From contig NZ_KE384103.1 in NCBI RefSeq assembly GCF_000423885.1, positions 1-50,844 of the forward strand: 50,844 nucleotides of DNA, written 5' to 3'. This DNA comes from Thermomonas fusca DSM 15424 (GTDB lineage: Bacteria > Pseudomonadota > Gammaproteobacteria > Xanthomonadales > Xanthomonadaceae). This document shows positions 36,203 to 45,657 of this stretch, one piece after another. Numbering within the stretch: the stretch's first letter is position 1; each line of letters opens with the position of its first letter. A model generated the notes under the pieces. It had not been told where the DNA came from. It ran no database searches and worked only from the letters and a program-made list of their open reading frames with translations. A program made the translations under genes and the position numbers.

Positions 36203-36238
36203 CGCCGCGCCGTCGGCACCCGGCGCGCGGTGTTTTTT
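36203..36238 (+). terminator. probable rho-independent terminator
   Basis: GC-rich imperfect stem (GCCGCGCCG region with CGGCGCGCGG) followed by TGTTTTTT at 36231-36238, seven bases after the stop of the small membrane protein gene and before convergent rluE. Confidence 0.55.
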
Positions 36239-36262
36239 GCGCGAAGCGCGCGCCGCATCGCC

Positions 36263-36805
36263 TCAGCTGCTGGCGGTTTCCCGCCATTGGCCGGGCTGCA
36301 GGCCATCAAGCCGGTGCGGCCCCACCGCCACCCGCACCAGCCGCAGCGTGGGCAGGCCCACCGCCGCGCTCATCCGTCGCACCTGGCGGTTGCGGCCCTC
36401 GCAGATCACCAGTTCCAGCCAGGCATCCGGCACGGTCTTGCGGAACCGCACCGGCGGATCGCGCTGCCACAGCGCGGGCGCGGCCAGCAGCCGCGCCTGC
36501 GCGGGGCGGGTGGGACCGTCATTGAGCATCACGCCGTCGCGCAGCTGCTGCAGCTGCGCCGCGTCCGGCGTGCCTTCCACCTGTACCCAATAGGTTCTCG
36601 GCTGCTTGTGCGCGGGGTCGGTCAATCGATGCGCCAGCCGTCCGTCATCAGTCAGCAGCAGCAGGCCTTCGGAATCGAAATCCAGCCGCCCCGCCGCATA
36701 CACGTCCGCCGGCAGGCCGAAGCCGGCCAGGGTCGGCCGCGGCGGCCGGCTGCGGTCGGTGAACTGGCAGAGCACGCCATAGGGTTTGTTGAAGGCGATC
36801 AGCAT
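36263..36805 (-). CDS. rluE: 23S rRNA pseudouridine synthase E
   Basis: A protein of 180 residues from ATG 36805 (203 if an in-frame GTG at 36874 is used) that isomerises a uridine of 23S rRNA (U2457 in E. coli). The RsuA/RluB/E/F fold is evident: FNKPYGVLCQFTDR, the catalytic aspartate in YAAGRLDFDSEGLLLLTDDG, YWVQVEGTP, the NDGPTRPA stretch, and ICEGRNRQVRRMSAAVGLPT followed by LRLVRVAVG. No S4 domain, as in RluE. The start at 36805 (MLIAFNKPYG) is favoured because the upstream extension is low-complexity Pro/Arg-rich. It follows the methyltransferase-like gene on the same strand. Confidence 0.9.
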   Translation of the reverse strand: MLIAFNKPYGVLCQFTDRSRPPRPTLAGFGLPADVYAAGRLDFDSEGLLLLTDDGRLAHRLTDPAHKQPRTYWVQVEGTPDAAQLQQLRDGVMLNDGPTRPAQARLLAAPALWQRDPPVRFRKTVPDAWLELVICEGRNRQVRRMSAAVGLPTLRLVRVAVGPHRLDGLQPGQWRETASS

Positions 36806-36886
36806 GCGCGGGTTACGAAAGCCGGAAGCGTCGCGGTTCACCGTCGTCGGCCGCGGGCGCGGCGCAGATGGCACCGCATCGAAAAG

Positions 36887-37711
36887 TCATTCGCTGGCCG
36901 GTTTGCGGAAGCGCAGGGTCATGCGGTCGCTTTCGCCGATGGCCCGGTACTTTTCCGCATCGCCAGCGTCATGGCGGTTGGTGGGCGGCAGCGTCCACAC
37001 GCCGTTGGGATGGTCCGCGCTGTCGGCAGGGTTGGCGTTGACCTCGCTACGCGCGTCCAGCACGAAGCCGGCGCGGGTGGCCGACTCGATCACCAGCGCT
37101 TCGGTCAGGTAGCCGGACTTCTTCATCGTGTCCAAGTCGGTGCCGGGCTTGGCGCGGTGGTCCACCACCCCCAGCGTGCCGCCCGGCTTGAGCGCGGCGA
37201 AGAAGGCCTGGAAATAGGCCTCCGCAGTGCCGGCGGCCACCCAGTTGTGCACGTTGCGGAAGGTCAGCACCGCGTCGGCGCTGGCCGGCGTGCCCAGCGA
37301 CGGCGCCTTGCCGTCGTACCAGTGCAGGCTGGCGCGGCCGTAGCGCGCGGGATCGGCAGCGAACAGCGCCGGCAGCGCGCTGCTGCGGCCGGGCGCGGGG
37401 GTGGCGCTGGCGGCGATGTAGCGGCCGCGCTCGCGCAGGTACGGCGCCAGGATCGCGCTGTACCAGCCGTTGCCCGGGCTGATCTCGATGACGGTGTCGC
37501 TGGGTTTCAGGCCGAAGAATGCCAGCGTTTCGGCCGGGTGGCGGTAGCGGTCGCGGGCGCGCTGGGCGGCATCGCGGCCGGGATCGGCCACCGCGGCCTG
37601 CAGCGCGGAATCCGCCGCGGGCGTGGTCGGCTGCTGCGCGGTCGAGGACGTGGGCGTGCCGGCGCAGGCGGCCAGCAGCAGGGCAAGCGCGGGAATCGAC
37701 AGGCGGGTCAT
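36887..37711 (-). CDS. exported class I methyltransferase-like lipoprotein
   Basis: A 274-residue protein that combines a lipoprotein signal (MTRLSIPALALLLAACAGTP, lipobox LAAC, cysteine near 17) with a Rossmann methyltransferase-like fold. The SAM-binding motif I region is DTVIEISPGNGWYSAILAPY (EISPGNGWY in place of E/DxGxGxG), acidic motif II follows, and LKPGGTLGVVDHRAKPG is motif V/VI. SAM is a cytoplasmic cofactor, so an exported copy is odd and a different ligand or a degenerate activity is possible. Similar predicted periplasmic proteins occur in xanthomonads. ATG at 37711 gives the signal peptide; the frame is open 18 codons further. Confidence 0.8.
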   Translation of the reverse strand: MTRLSIPALALLLAACAGTPTSSTAQQPTTPAADSALQAAVADPGRDAAQRARDRYRHPAETLAFFGLKPSDTVIEISPGNGWYSAILAPYLRERGRYIAASATPAPGRSSALPALFAADPARYGRASLHWYDGKAPSLGTPASADAVLTFRNVHNWVAAGTAEAYFQAFFAALKPGGTLGVVDHRAKPGTDLDTMKKSGYLTEALVIESATRAGFVLDARSEVNANPADSADHPNGVWTLPPTNRHDAGDAEKYRAIGESDRMTLRFRKPASE

Positions 37712-37764
37712 GCGGAGCTCCGGATGCGACGGGCCCTGCAGGGTAAACCGGGCCGCCGCAAACA

Positions 37765-37791
37765 CGAAGCCCGGCGCGCGGCCGGGCTTCG
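37765..37791 (-). terminator. hairpin downstream of icd
   Basis: Perfect 11-bp stem CGAAGCCCGGC (37765-37775) with GCCGGGCTTCG (37781-37791) and a 5-base loop, 22 bases past the icd stop in the minus direction. Only a short U-rich tail (TGTTTG) follows, so termination may be incomplete. Confidence 0.6.
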
Positions 37792-37812
37792 CGGGTCGCC
37801 GACGGGCGAGGG

Positions 37813-40026
<2,214 letters not shown>

Positions 40027-40207
40027 GGCGGCTCGGGTTCGCGGAGGAGACCGCCATTGTCGCCCCGGCCGCCCCCGCCGGCAAAGCGGGGGCGAGAATG
40101 GACCGAGAGTCGCGGGGAATGAGACGGGGAGGTGGCAGAAACGACAGGGCCGGTTTTCCGGCCCGCGGGATTTACGGCATCTTTGAAGCCGGGCCGAACA
40201 CTAAAGA

Positions 40208-41200
40208 GTGGACGTGGACGAAATTTCACCGTCGGATCTGAAAACGATCCTGCATTCCAAGCGCGCCAACATCTACTACCTGCAGCATTGCCGGGTGCTG
40301 GTCAATGGCGGCCGCGTCGAATATGTCACTGACGCCGGCAAGCGCTCGCTGTACTGGAACATTCCTATCGCCAATACCACCACCATATTGCTGGGCACCG
40401 GCACCTCGATCACCCAGGCGGCGATGCGCGAGCTGGCCAAGGCCGGCGTGCTGGTCGGATTCTGTGGCGGTGGCGGCACGCCCCTTTTCAGCGCCAACGA
40501 GGTCGATACCGAGGTGGCATGGTTCTCGCCGCAGTCCGAGTACCGGCCCACCGAATACCTGCAGGCGTGGGTGCGGTTCTGGTTCGATGATGACCTTCGT
40601 CTGGCTGCAGCCAAGGCGTTCCAGCATGCCCGCGCCGCGCGCATCCGCACGCAATGGCAGCATCGGAGTCTCCGTGATGCCGGCTTCGACATCGACACCC
40701 GGCGACTGGACGACTTGCTGCAAGCAACCGTTAGACAGATCGATCTTGCAGAAGACAACACCCATCTGCTGACCGAAGAGGCACGCCTCACCAAGGCCCT
40801 GTTCAAGCTCGCCGTCGATACCGTGGGCTACGGCGACTTCACCCGCGCCAAGGGCGGCACCGGTGGCGATCCGGCCAACCGCTTCCTCGATCATGGCAAC
40901 TACCTAGCCTACGGGCTCGGTGCCACCGCGACCTGGGTGCTGGGATTGCCGCACGGACTCGCCGTCCTGCACGGCAAGACCCGCCGCGGCGGCCTGGTGT
41001 TCGACATCGCCGATCTGGTGAAGGATGCCCACATCCTGCCGCAGGCCTTTCTCTCGGCGATGCGCGGCGATGAAGAGCAAGATTTTCGCCAGAACTGCAT
41101 CGAAGCGCTGACCCGCAGCGAGGCGCTGGATTTCATGATCGATTCGGTGAAGGCCGTGGCACTGGACACCGCCGCCCTCGCCAGCGGGAAGCCGGCATGA
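40208..41200 (+). CDS. cas1: type I-F CRISPR-associated endonuclease Cas1
   Basis: A 330-residue integrase of the adaptation complex, which inserts new spacers at the leader end of the array. It begins SDLKTILHSKRANIYYLQHC, typical of subtype I-F. The catalytic region shows the metal-binding glutamate in LTEEARLTKALFKLA, and the late His and Asp in LPHGLAVLHGKTRRGGLVFDIADLVKD. Start is GTG at 40208. In I-F the partner Cas2 is fused to Cas3, and indeed the next gene is the fusion, joined by an ATGA overlap. First gene of the cas locus. Confidence 0.96.
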   Translation: MDVDEISPSDLKTILHSKRANIYYLQHCRVLVNGGRVEYVTDAGKRSLYWNIPIANTTTILLGTGTSITQAAMRELAKAGVLVGFCGGGGTPLFSANEVDTEVAWFSPQSEYRPTEYLQAWVRFWFDDDLRLAAAKAFQHARAARIRTQWQHRSLRDAGFDIDTRRLDDLLQATVRQIDLAEDNTHLLTEEARLTKALFKLAVDTVGYGDFTRAKGGTGGDPANRFLDHGNYLAYGLGATATWVLGLPHGLAVLHGKTRRGGLVFDIADLVKDAHILPQAFLSAMRGDEEQDFRQNCIEALTRSEALDFMIDSVKAVALDTAALASGKPA

Positions 41201-44200
41201 ATGTGCTGTTGGTCAGTCAATGCGACAAGCGCGCCCTTACGGAAACCCGCCGCATCCTCGACCAGTTCGCCGAACGCCGCGGCGACCGCACCTGGCAGAC
41301 GCCGATCACCCGCGCCGGGCTCGATACCCTGCGCAAGCTGTTGCGCAAGACTGCACGCAAGAACACCGCCGTGGCCTGTCACTGGATTCGCGGCGCCGAC
41401 CACAGCGAACTGCTGTGGGTGGTCGGCGACGCGCGGCGCTTCAACAGCGAGGGCGCCGTGCCCACCAATGCCACTGCCGGCGACGTGCTGCGCAAAGGCG
41501 ACGAGAACGACTGGCACAGTGCTGAGCACATTCGCCTGCTGGCGCAGCTCGGCGCGCTGCTGCATGACCTCGGCAAGGCCAGCGTGGCGTTCCAGCAGCG
41601 GCTACAGGGCCGGCTCGACGAGCGCAACCGCTACCGGCACGAATGGGTGTCGCTGCGCCTGTTCCTGGCCTTCGTGGGCGGGGACGATGATGCCGGCTGG
41701 CTGACACGCATGGCCAGCGAAGAGGCCGATGATGGCGTGTGGACGGCGCAAGGTCGCTACCTGCGCGATGGCGTGGATGCGGGCATCGAGCGCTATCCGT
41801 TTCGCGAGCTTGCTGCACGCGCGCCGCTGGCCGCCGCGATCGGCTGGCTGATCGTCACCCATCACCGTCTTCCCTGCGTGCCGGGGGAAAAGAAAAATGG
41901 TGAAGGCCAGGCCGGGATCGGTGCCCGCGCCAAGGGCCATCGACAAGTCTGGCTGGAAACCCCGCTGGCCGAAGTCGCCCACGACTGGAACGAAATCGAT
42001 TCGCGCGCCACGCCGGTTGAAGCGACGCCGTACTGGGACCTGGTGGCCGAGTTGCCCGCCGTCGCACCGGCATGGCGAACCCAGGCACGCCGTGTCGCCA
42101 AGACCTTGCTGGAGCGGAAGGCGCAGCCACAGGGTGATTGGCTGGGAAATCCCTACGTCATGCATCTGGCGCGGCTGGCGCTGATGCTGGCCGACCACCA
42201 CTATTCCAGTCTCGGCGTGGATGGCGCCGACATGCCTGTCGCCGAACGCCAGCGCTTCCTGCAGGCCGACCAGGCCGTCTTCGCCAATACCCGCAAGGAC
42301 AAGCGTGGCCACACACAGCGCAATCAATCGTTGCTGGAACATCTGCTGGGCGTGGGCCACACCGCCAGCCTGATCGCCCACGCGCTGCCCGGTTTCGAGC
42401 GTCACTTGCCGCGCCTTGCCAATCATCGCGGCCTGCGCAAGCGCAGCGCGGACAAGAGGTTCGCGTGGCAGGACAAGGCGTTCGATGCGGCCGCCGGCCT
42501 GCGCGAGGCCGCGCGCGAGCACGGCGCCTTCATCATCAACATGGCGTCCACAGGCTGCGGCAAGACGCTGGCCAATGCGCGCATCCTGTATGCCCTGTCC
42601 GATCCGGCAATCGGTCTGCGCATGAGCTATGCGCTGGGCCTGCGCACGCTCACCCTGCAAACCGGTCGCAGCTACCGTCAGGATCTGAGCCTGGGCGACG
42701 ACGAACTGGCGGTGCTGGTCGGCGGTTCGGCCAGCCGCGCCCTGTTCGAGTACCACGAGAAGCAGGCCGAAAGCACAGGCTCCGCCTCCACTCAGGCGCT
42801 GATCGAAGAAGACAGCCACGTGCTTTACGAAGGCAACGTCACGGATCACCCGCTGCTGTCGCGCGCGCTGGCCAACCCCGACATCCGCAAGCTGCTTTCC
42901 GCGCCGATGCTGGTGTGCACGGTGGATCACCTCGCACCGGCCACCGAATCCCTGCGCGCCGGTCGCCAGATCGCGCCGATGCTGCGCCTGCTGAGCGGCG
43001 ATCTGGTGCTGGATGAACTGGACGATTACGACCTCGATGACCTGCCCGCGTTGACCCGCCTGGTGCACTGGGCCGGCATGCTTGGCGCGCGGGTGGTGCT
43101 GTCGTCCGCCACCCTGCCGCCGTCACTGGTGCAGGGCATGTATCTGGCGTATCGCGCCGGGCGCCGCCATTACCGGCGCAACCGCGGTCAGCAGCGCGTG
43201 GCCGACGATGCGCCGCTGGATCTGCCCTGCCTGTGGGCGGACGAGTTCGGCGTGCAGACGAAAACCTGCCAGAACGATGACGACTTCGCCGCCGCGCATG
43301 CGCGCTTCGTCCAACGCCGAGTGGGCGAGTTGCGCAAGGTGCCACCGCTGCGCGTCGCCGAGCTGCTGCCGCTCGATACGCATCCCGGACTGGGCGAGGA
43401 GCGCGTCCGCGTGGCGTTCGCCGCCCGCATCCGCGAGGCCTGCCTGCGCCTGCATGGAGACCATGCCGAGTCCGATCCGGGAACCGGCAAGCGGGTCAGT
43501 TTCGGCATCGTGCGCATGGCCAACATCGAGCCGATTGTTTCGGTGGCACGGGCCCTGATCGAAAGCGAGTTGCCTCCCGGCGTACGGTTGCACCTGTGCG
43601 TCTACCACGCGCGCTTTCCGCTGCTGTTGCGTTCGGCCATCGAAGCCATGCTGGATGCCACGTTCAACCGGCGCAAGGCGGATGCCGTGTGGCAGCTTCC
43701 GGAGGTACGCAGTGCGCTGGATACCCATGCCGAAGCCGACCAACTATTCGTGGTGCTGGCTTCGCCGGTCTGCGAAGTCGGCCGCGACTGGGATGCCGAC
43801 TGGGCCATCGCGGAACCGTCATCGATGCGCTCGCTGATTCAGCTTGCAGGCCGCGTGCAGCGCCATCGGCGCAAGGCGCCTGTGCGGCCAAACCTGCTGG
43901 TGTTCGAAACCAATCTCAAGGGCGTGCTGCAAAGTGGTGCGCGCGGCGCGGTGTTCACGCGGCCGGGCTTCGAGAAAACCACGGACGACGAGCGATTCCT
44001 GCTTGCCAGCCATCGTCTCGGTGATCTACTGGAGGCCGCCGAATACCAGCACCTCGATGCCGTTCCGCGCATCCAGCCGCGTGCCGAACTCAAGCCTCGC
44101 CAGCGCTGGGTCGATCTGGAGCATGCACGCCTGCGCGCCGGCCTGTTGCCGCGCGCCGTTGCGCCAGCACGCTGCTCAGGGCGGCGCGGCACCCAGCCAG

Positions 44201-44631
44201 CAGCACAACAGTCCTTGCGCGATCACGCCGCCGCCTGTTGGCAATATCCGCAGGCTGCCTTGAGTGGCGTGCTGCCGCAACAGCAGCCCTTCCGCGACGA
44301 CCCGCAGCGCGATGTCACCCTGGCCTGGCTGCCGGATGAAGTGGACGCCGACGTGCTGAAACTGCATCGGGTGGAAGAGCAGCGTGGTGGCAAGCGGGGC
44401 GATCGGCTTTATGTTCCCGCAGAGGAATTACGGCACGAGGTTTCCCTGGCGCCCGCCTGTGGCGTCAGCCGCTGGGGCGATTTCGACATGACCGCATTGG
44501 TCGCCGATCAGGCAGAAACGCAGGAGCTGTCACTGGAGCAGGCCGGGAAAAAATTCACCACCGTGGACGTGCCGGCAAGCGTGCAGGGCTGGCGCTGGCA
44601 TCCATGGCTTGGCTTCGGCAAGGCGCGTTGA
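41197..44631 (+). CDS. cas3: type I-F Cas2-Cas3 fusion nuclease-helicase
   Basis: A 1144-residue fusion. Residues 1-95 are Cas2-like (MNVLLVSQCDKRALTETRRI). The HD nuclease domain follows, with ALLHDLGKASVAFQ near 124, IVTHHRLPC near 220 and the late DHHYS. The SF2 helicase has Walker A ASTGCGKT near 450, the DExx variant DELDDYD near 605, SSATLPPSL near 633, and motif VI QLAGRVQRHRR near 881, then the C-terminal domain. It supplies Cas2 function for spacer acquisition and degrades targets marked by the Csy complex. Translationally coupled to cas1. All key motifs are intact. Confidence 0.96.
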   Translation: MNVLLVSQCDKRALTETRRILDQFAERRGDRTWQTPITRAGLDTLRKLLRKTARKNTAVACHWIRGADHSELLWVVGDARRFNSEGAVPTNATAGDVLRKGDENDWHSAEHIRLLAQLGALLHDLGKASVAFQQRLQGRLDERNRYRHEWVSLRLFLAFVGGDDDAGWLTRMASEEADDGVWTAQGRYLRDGVDAGIERYPFRELAARAPLAAAIGWLIVTHHRLPCVPGEKKNGEGQAGIGARAKGHRQVWLETPLAEVAHDWNEIDSRATPVEATPYWDLVAELPAVAPAWRTQARRVAKTLLERKAQPQGDWLGNPYVMHLARLALMLADHHYSSLGVDGADMPVAERQRFLQADQAVFANTRKDKRGHTQRNQSLLEHLLGVGHTASLIAHALPGFERHLPRLANHRGLRKRSADKRFAWQDKAFDAAAGLREAAREHGAFIINMASTGCGKTLANARILYALSDPAIGLRMSYALGLRTLTLQTGRSYRQDLSLGDDELAVLVGGSASRALFEYHEKQAESTGSASTQALIEEDSHVLYEGNVTDHPLLSRALANPDIRKLLSAPMLVCTVDHLAPATESLRAGRQIAPMLRLLSGDLVLDELDDYDLDDLPALTRLVHWAGMLGARVVLSSATLPPSLVQGMYLAYRAGRRHYRRNRGQQRVADDAPLDLPCLWADEFGVQTKTCQNDDDFAAAHARFVQRRVGELRKVPPLRVAELLPLDTHPGLGEERVRVAFAARIREACLRLHGDHAESDPGTGKRVSFGIVRMANIEPIVSVARALIESELPPGVRLHLCVYHARFPLLLRSAIEAMLDATFNRRKADAVWQLPEVRSALDTHAEADQLFVVLASPVCEVGRDWDADWAIAEPSSMRSLIQLAGRVQRHRRKAPVRPNLLVFETNLKGVLQSGARGAVFTRPGFEKTTDDERFLLASHRLGDLLEAAEYQHLDAVPRIQPRAELKPRQRWVDLEHARLRAGLLPRAVAPARCSGRRGTQPAAQQSLRDHAAACWQYPQAALSGVLPQQQPFRDDPQRDVTLAWLPDEVDADVLKLHRVEEQRGGKRGDRLYVPAEELRHEVSLAPACGVSRWGDFDMTALVADQAETQELSLEQAGKKFTTVDVPASVQGWRWHPWLGFGKAR

Positions 44632-44642
44632 CGTTGCGCAAG

Positions 44643-45059
44643 TCACTGCCACGGATCGATCAGCTCGAAGCCGCAGTCTTCGAAATCACGGGTGTTGCGG
44701 GTGGCAAGCTGCGCACCGCGCGAGCGTGCAATGCCGGCGATCATGGCGTCAGCCAGCGACACCGGTCGTCCCTGCGCACGCCGCATCGCTGCGAAAGCAG
44801 CCTGCGCTTCGGCGGCGGTGCCGTCATACGGCAGCACGTGGTCGGCGAACCGCTGCACGAACAGCACCGTCATCCGGCGCAGCAACTCATGCTTGCGCTG
44901 ACCCTCCGGCAGGCAATACGCGCCAAACAGCAGCTCGCCGCGGGTGACCGCCGTCGTGTACAGCTCGCTGCTCGACAGGCGGGTCACCCAGGCGATCACC
45001 GCGGGAGCCGGCGTGGGCCTGAACAGTTCCGAGATGACGTTGGTGTCCAGCACGATCAT
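44643..45059 (-). CDS. PIN-domain toxin (VapC/FitB family)
   Basis: A 138-residue PIN nuclease toxin. The four acidic residues are present: D5 in MIVLDTNVISELF, E42 in AVTRGELLFGA, D104 in PVSLADAMIAG and D125 in RNTRDFEDCGF. The segment GRPVSLADAMIAGIA and the tail ATRNTRDFEDCG are typical of FitB-like toxins, which cleave RNA when free of antitoxin. It overlaps the antitoxin gene by four bases and is transcribed against the cas genes, ending 11 bases from the cas2-3 stop. Insertion of such a pair inside a type I-F cas locus is unusual. Confidence 0.92.
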   Translation of the reverse strand: MIVLDTNVISELFRPTPAPAVIAWVTRLSSSELYTTAVTRGELLFGAYCLPEGQRKHELLRRMTVLFVQRFADHVLPYDGTAAEAQAAFAAMRRAQGRPVSLADAMIAGIARSRGAQLATRNTRDFEDCGFELIDPWQ

Positions 45060-45319
45060 GGATCGAACTCGGGGCCGCTGAAATCCGGCGGCTCGCGCAT
45101 CGGCTCCCGTGGCGGCAGCTCCAGTTCGATGCCTCCGTATGGTTCCACCATCTCGCGGATGCGCTGCACCAGCTCCTTGCCGCTCAGTGGCTCGGATTTC
45201 AGGGCCTCGCGCAGGATGCTCCGCGCCTCTTCCTCCATCGACTTCCCGTGCTGCGCCGCCCGTATGCGCAGGCGCGCCTTCAGTTCGTCGTCGAGATTGC
45301 GGATGGTCATGGTGGCCAT
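45056..45319 (-). CDS. ribbon-helix-helix antitoxin (FitA type)
   Basis: An 87-residue antitoxin. The N-terminal ribbon-helix-helix (MATMTIRNLDDELKARLRIR, continuing AAQHGKSMEEEARSILREAL) binds operator DNA. The Pro-rich C-terminus (YGGIELELPPREPMREPPDF) would wrap the PIN toxin. ATG at 45319 is preferred over one four codons upstream because GGAG lies six bases before it. Its leader region is where the crRNA-like element sits: the second pseudo-repeat ends 57 bases upstream, in the same direction, with no clear terminator or separate promoter between. Confidence 0.9.
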   Translation of the reverse strand: MATMTIRNLDDELKARLRIRAAQHGKSMEEEARSILREALKSEPLSGKELVQRIREMVEPYGGIELELPPREPMREPPDFSGPEFDP

Positions 45320-45376
45320 GAAAGACTCCAAGATGACTCAAGGGCGATTGCAATGATGGCATTGAAATCACTTTCG

Positions 45377-45451
45377 ATGCTGGGCTGCCTATCCGGCAGC
45401 AAAGAAACATTCATCAGGATCACTTTCTGAGCTGCCTGCTCGGCAGCGATC
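45377..45451 (-). ncRNA. crRNA-like regulatory RNA (CreR/CreA-type) candidate
   Basis: Read on the minus strand: pseudo-repeat 1 (45451-45424) matches the array repeat at 24 of 28 positions. Its 3' eight bases CTCAGAAA (the canonical Csy4-generated 5' handle) and its CTGCC/GGCAG stem are intact, and changes fall at base 2 and in the loop. A 19-nt spacer GTGATCCTGATGAATGTTT (45423-45405) follows, then pseudo-repeat 2 (45404-45377), 22 of 28 matching with the CTGCC/GGCAG stem kept. Cleavage by Cas6f at both would yield an RNA of 8 + 19 + 20 nt, a short crRNA. Pseudo-repeat pairs beside cas promoters are the hallmark of known Cas-regulating guides (CreR) and CreA antitoxin RNAs. Transcription is inferred. 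Confidence 0.8.
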
Positions 45452-45461
45452 AGGGTTGAGC

Positions 45462-45492
45462 AATACAGCGTCTGTCACTCAGCCCCGCTCAA
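45462..45492 (-). promoter_or_regulatory. possible promoter of the crRNA-like RNA
   Basis: On the minus strand TTGAGC (45492-45487) and TGTATT (45467-45462), 19 bases apart, so the transcript would start within a few bases of pseudo-repeat 1. Both boxes are only 4/6 and the spacing is long, so this is a weak prediction. Confidence 0.35.
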
Positions 45493-45507
45493 CGTGTTTC
45501 TTAAAAT

Positions 45508-45528
45508 TTTTATTTATCAGTATCACGG
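45508..45528 (-). promoter_or_regulatory. PAM plus partial protospacer in the csy promoter region
   Basis: Minus-strand CC (45528-45527), the type I-F PAM, is directly followed by GTGATACTGATAAATAAAA (45526-45508). Against the pseudo-spacer, positions 1-15 match at 13 places, with mismatches only at 6 and 12, the positions flipped out in type I guides. Pairing ends after position 15. It overlaps the AT-rich core upstream of csy1 where a promoter would lie (e.g. TTCTTA at 45498-45503 and TATCAC at 45521-45526, 17 bases apart). Binding of a Csy complex here would block csy transcription without full-length pairing. Confidence 0.75.
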
Positions 45529-45657
45529 TTGATAGATGATAGTGTTTGCTCCATGCACCGACGTGTCAAGCGGTCGCGAGCCGCGAGTCGCAGGCTGTGA
45601 GATCGGCTGAAGGTACATCGCTATTCGTGAGGATGACTCTTTGGGAGGGAGAGGCAT

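Larger units (their letters stand above)
45320..45657. other. regulatory intergenic region between antitoxin and csy1
   Basis: This 338-base divergent gap holds no ordinary gene. It contains a degenerate two-repeat mini-CRISPR on the minus strand (45377-45451), an AT-rich promoter-like core on the plus strand (45498-45545), a site matching the mini-CRISPR spacer (45508-45528), and the inverted repeat GTTGAGC/GCTCAAC (45455-45461, 45487-45493). A 15-codon Arg-rich frame (45553-45600) and a strong csy1 ribosome-binding site GGGAGGGAGAG near 45643-45653 complete it. Confidence 0.8.

Noticed and set aside
40027..40207. Search for a second crRNA-like element upstream of cas1
   Set aside because: Only GC-rich hairpins are present; nothing resembling the repeat stem plus handle was found.
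44643..45331. The two small minus-strand genes in the cas locus as novel ancillary cas genes
   Set aside because: Motifs place them firmly in the RHH antitoxin and PIN toxin families; what is notable is their position, not their family.
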